From Cercis canadensis (Eukaryota; Streptophyta; Magnoliopsida; Fabales; Fabaceae), in contig QAOA01007183.1 of NCBI GenBank assembly GCA_003255065.1, positions 1,622,939 to 1,686,938 of the forward strand: a stretch of 64,000 nucleotides of DNA. Direction: 5' to 3'. Numbering within the stretch: position 1 is the stretch's first letter; each line of letters opens with the position of its first letter. Below, piece by piece: positions 62,357-64,000 of this stretch. The notes beneath the pieces were generated by a model, which was not told the origin of the DNA, did not search any database, and saw nothing but the letters and a program-made list of their open reading frames with translations. A program made the position numbers and the translations under genes.

Positions 62357-64000
62357 GTATATAACACATAAGGTATCTCAGATAAACCACAAACTAAACT
62401 ATTAACTTTCAGCTAAAAAAGGAAAAAAGAAGAAAGTTATGTGCATGCATGCATGTTACCTTTTGGTATCTATATTTTTATTTTACTTTTTCAGGGTTTG
62501 TCCTATTCAATAGAAGGTGATGGAGGAAACATAAACCCAGAAATTATGCCTCATGTAAAAACAAGAGGCAGTTGGGGACCTACTTGTAGTTTAAGCCGTA
62601 TTCTAATTTCTAAATGAATTGAGGTTAACCTCTAATTTCCATTCACTCAAGTTAAAATACTTGGATATATACGATAACGGGGTCAGAGAATTAGCAAACC
62701 TGATTCAGTGAACTAGATCATTGGAATTCCTTTTTAAATGTTATCTTCTCCCCATTGCCTACTTTGCTTATTTCTCGAAAGACGTACGTTGCTAGTAGCC
62801 ATGCTCTCGACTCACGATTTTCTTTGAAGCTTTTATAAAATGAAACTGGAAGAGAGGAATAGATCAAAAGTGAAATGAAAAGAACGTCGCCAGAAGTAAC
62901 AAGGATTTGTTCTTGGGAAAATGAATTTCAGGTGTGAAATTTTCAAGTAGAAGACGGTTTAATTCGTTCACCCAAAAAATAATTAAAATATTTATTGTAC
63001 TACGTGATTATTATGTTGATTTATATTATTATAATGTGTAAAGTTGTCACACAATCTTTCATTGTGACATATGATAATATCTAAATTTAATTTGGGCAAC
63101 TTGAGCTTCTTTTTTTTATTGTGGAAAAATAATAATAAAAATAAATTACTCAAATACTGCTAGGCAGGTGATAGTGAAGATTATCCCCTAAACACAATTA
63201 AGCCTGAAAGAAAGCTAATCAACTAACCTTTTTATACAATTCAAATAATACCATCTTAGACAATATGCAAGAGTATGATATACACTAATGTGTAGTTATC
63301 TAATTTTGGTTATTGCAGCTAACTCAAATCTTAGTTAACCTTCTCTCAAAGAAAAATAAAATCTTACTGAACATTGAATCTGAATTTAATTATTCATGTA
63401 ACATCATAAAGAAGATTAGTATTGTAAAAAAAAAAAAGAGGTTTAATAAATTTTGTAAAGGCTCAATTTTTCTGTTTTCTGGTAGAGAAAATCTCCTTCT
63501 AGATTTGGAATCTTACTATCAAGTAAAGGGAGCCAAAATGTCGGGACTCATTAATTGTTTTTGAGTAATAAATTTGTATAGACGCAAATCTCACATATAA
63601 AAATTTAAATTGTCAAATATTTAATTAAATTTAAATATTATAAAGTGTATAATATTAATATGAAATATAATAGTATAAATAAGGAAAAAAAATGTNTAGT
63701 ATAAATAAGGAAAAAAATGTCGTATAGAGTCAGGGCACAAATTACGGAGAAAAATGAGTAACTGAGGAGTCACCGGTCAGGATTTGTGTGATGTGTGTTC
63801 AAAGTTCAAACCAAAGTCATAGTTAAATTTTTTCTTTTTAAAAAAAAAAAGTAACTGAGGCGTCACGAGTCAGATTTACAGATTCTTCACTCGTGGTGGT
63901 GACCAGACATTCCGTTTTTCTGTTGCCGTTGAGAGCCATTTCTTAACAGTTTTAACGGCTAGAACTGTGGACTTAACCAGAGACAACCTTGGCATAAAAT
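62357..64000. other. AT-rich spacer to window end, no gene seen
   Basis: No coding family was recognised. A 24-25-bp repeat flanks an N at 63696 (63671-63695 and 63697-63720), which looks like an unmerged contig overlap. Two imperfect direct repeats of about 28 bp lie at 63756-63785 and 63851-63876. Confidence 0.5.

Overview
This is plant nuclear DNA, most likely from a woody eudicot. The genes have GT..AG introns, AT-rich spacers, CT-rich leaders and clear best matches to land-plant families. It contains plant-type mobile DNA: a plant L1 LINE with a C-terminal RNase H, MULE-type elements with long terminal inverted repeats, and AT-rich foldback elements. The species cannot be named from the sequence alone. 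Five single N characters mark assembly joins, and two of them are flanked by duplicated sequence.

Layout, left to right. 1-1355 is AT-rich spacer. 1356-2344 is a degenerate Pack-MULE-like element carrying broken pieces of a receptor-like kinase gene (+) and an A20 zinc-finger stress-associated protein gene (-). 2787-6652 (+) is an intact PRP22/DHX8-type DEAH splicing helicase. 7226-7540 holds two decayed exons of a GCN1/ILITYHIA-like gene, and 7763-10030 is a 5'-truncated LINE with a 13-bp target-site duplication beside them. 10615-12041 (+) is an RNase III-like gene with an apparent frameshift before its dsRNA-binding domain. 14323-15585 (+) is an intronless membrane-anchored SAM methyltransferase. 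17948-23344 (-) is a complete 14-exon ARF5/MONOPTEROS gene with several upstream ORFs in its leader. A spacer of about 14 kb with foldback elements follows. 37902-38330 (+) is a SAUR gene. A second spacer of about 13 kb follows. 52835-57186 (+) is a five-exon filament-like plant protein (FPP) gene. 60033-62356 is a non-autonomous MULE whose left end has been tandemly duplicated, followed by AT-rich spacer to the end.

Functional theme. The ARF5-SAUR-FPP block matches what I recall of the Arabidopsis MP neighbourhood (At1g19850, At1g19840, At1g19835). If correct, it is old conserved microsynteny, expanded here mainly by non-coding spacers. ARF5 is an activating auxin response factor and SAURs are classical auxin-responsive growth genes. 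The left half holds RNA-processing genes (PRP22, RNase III-like) next to gene debris and transposons.
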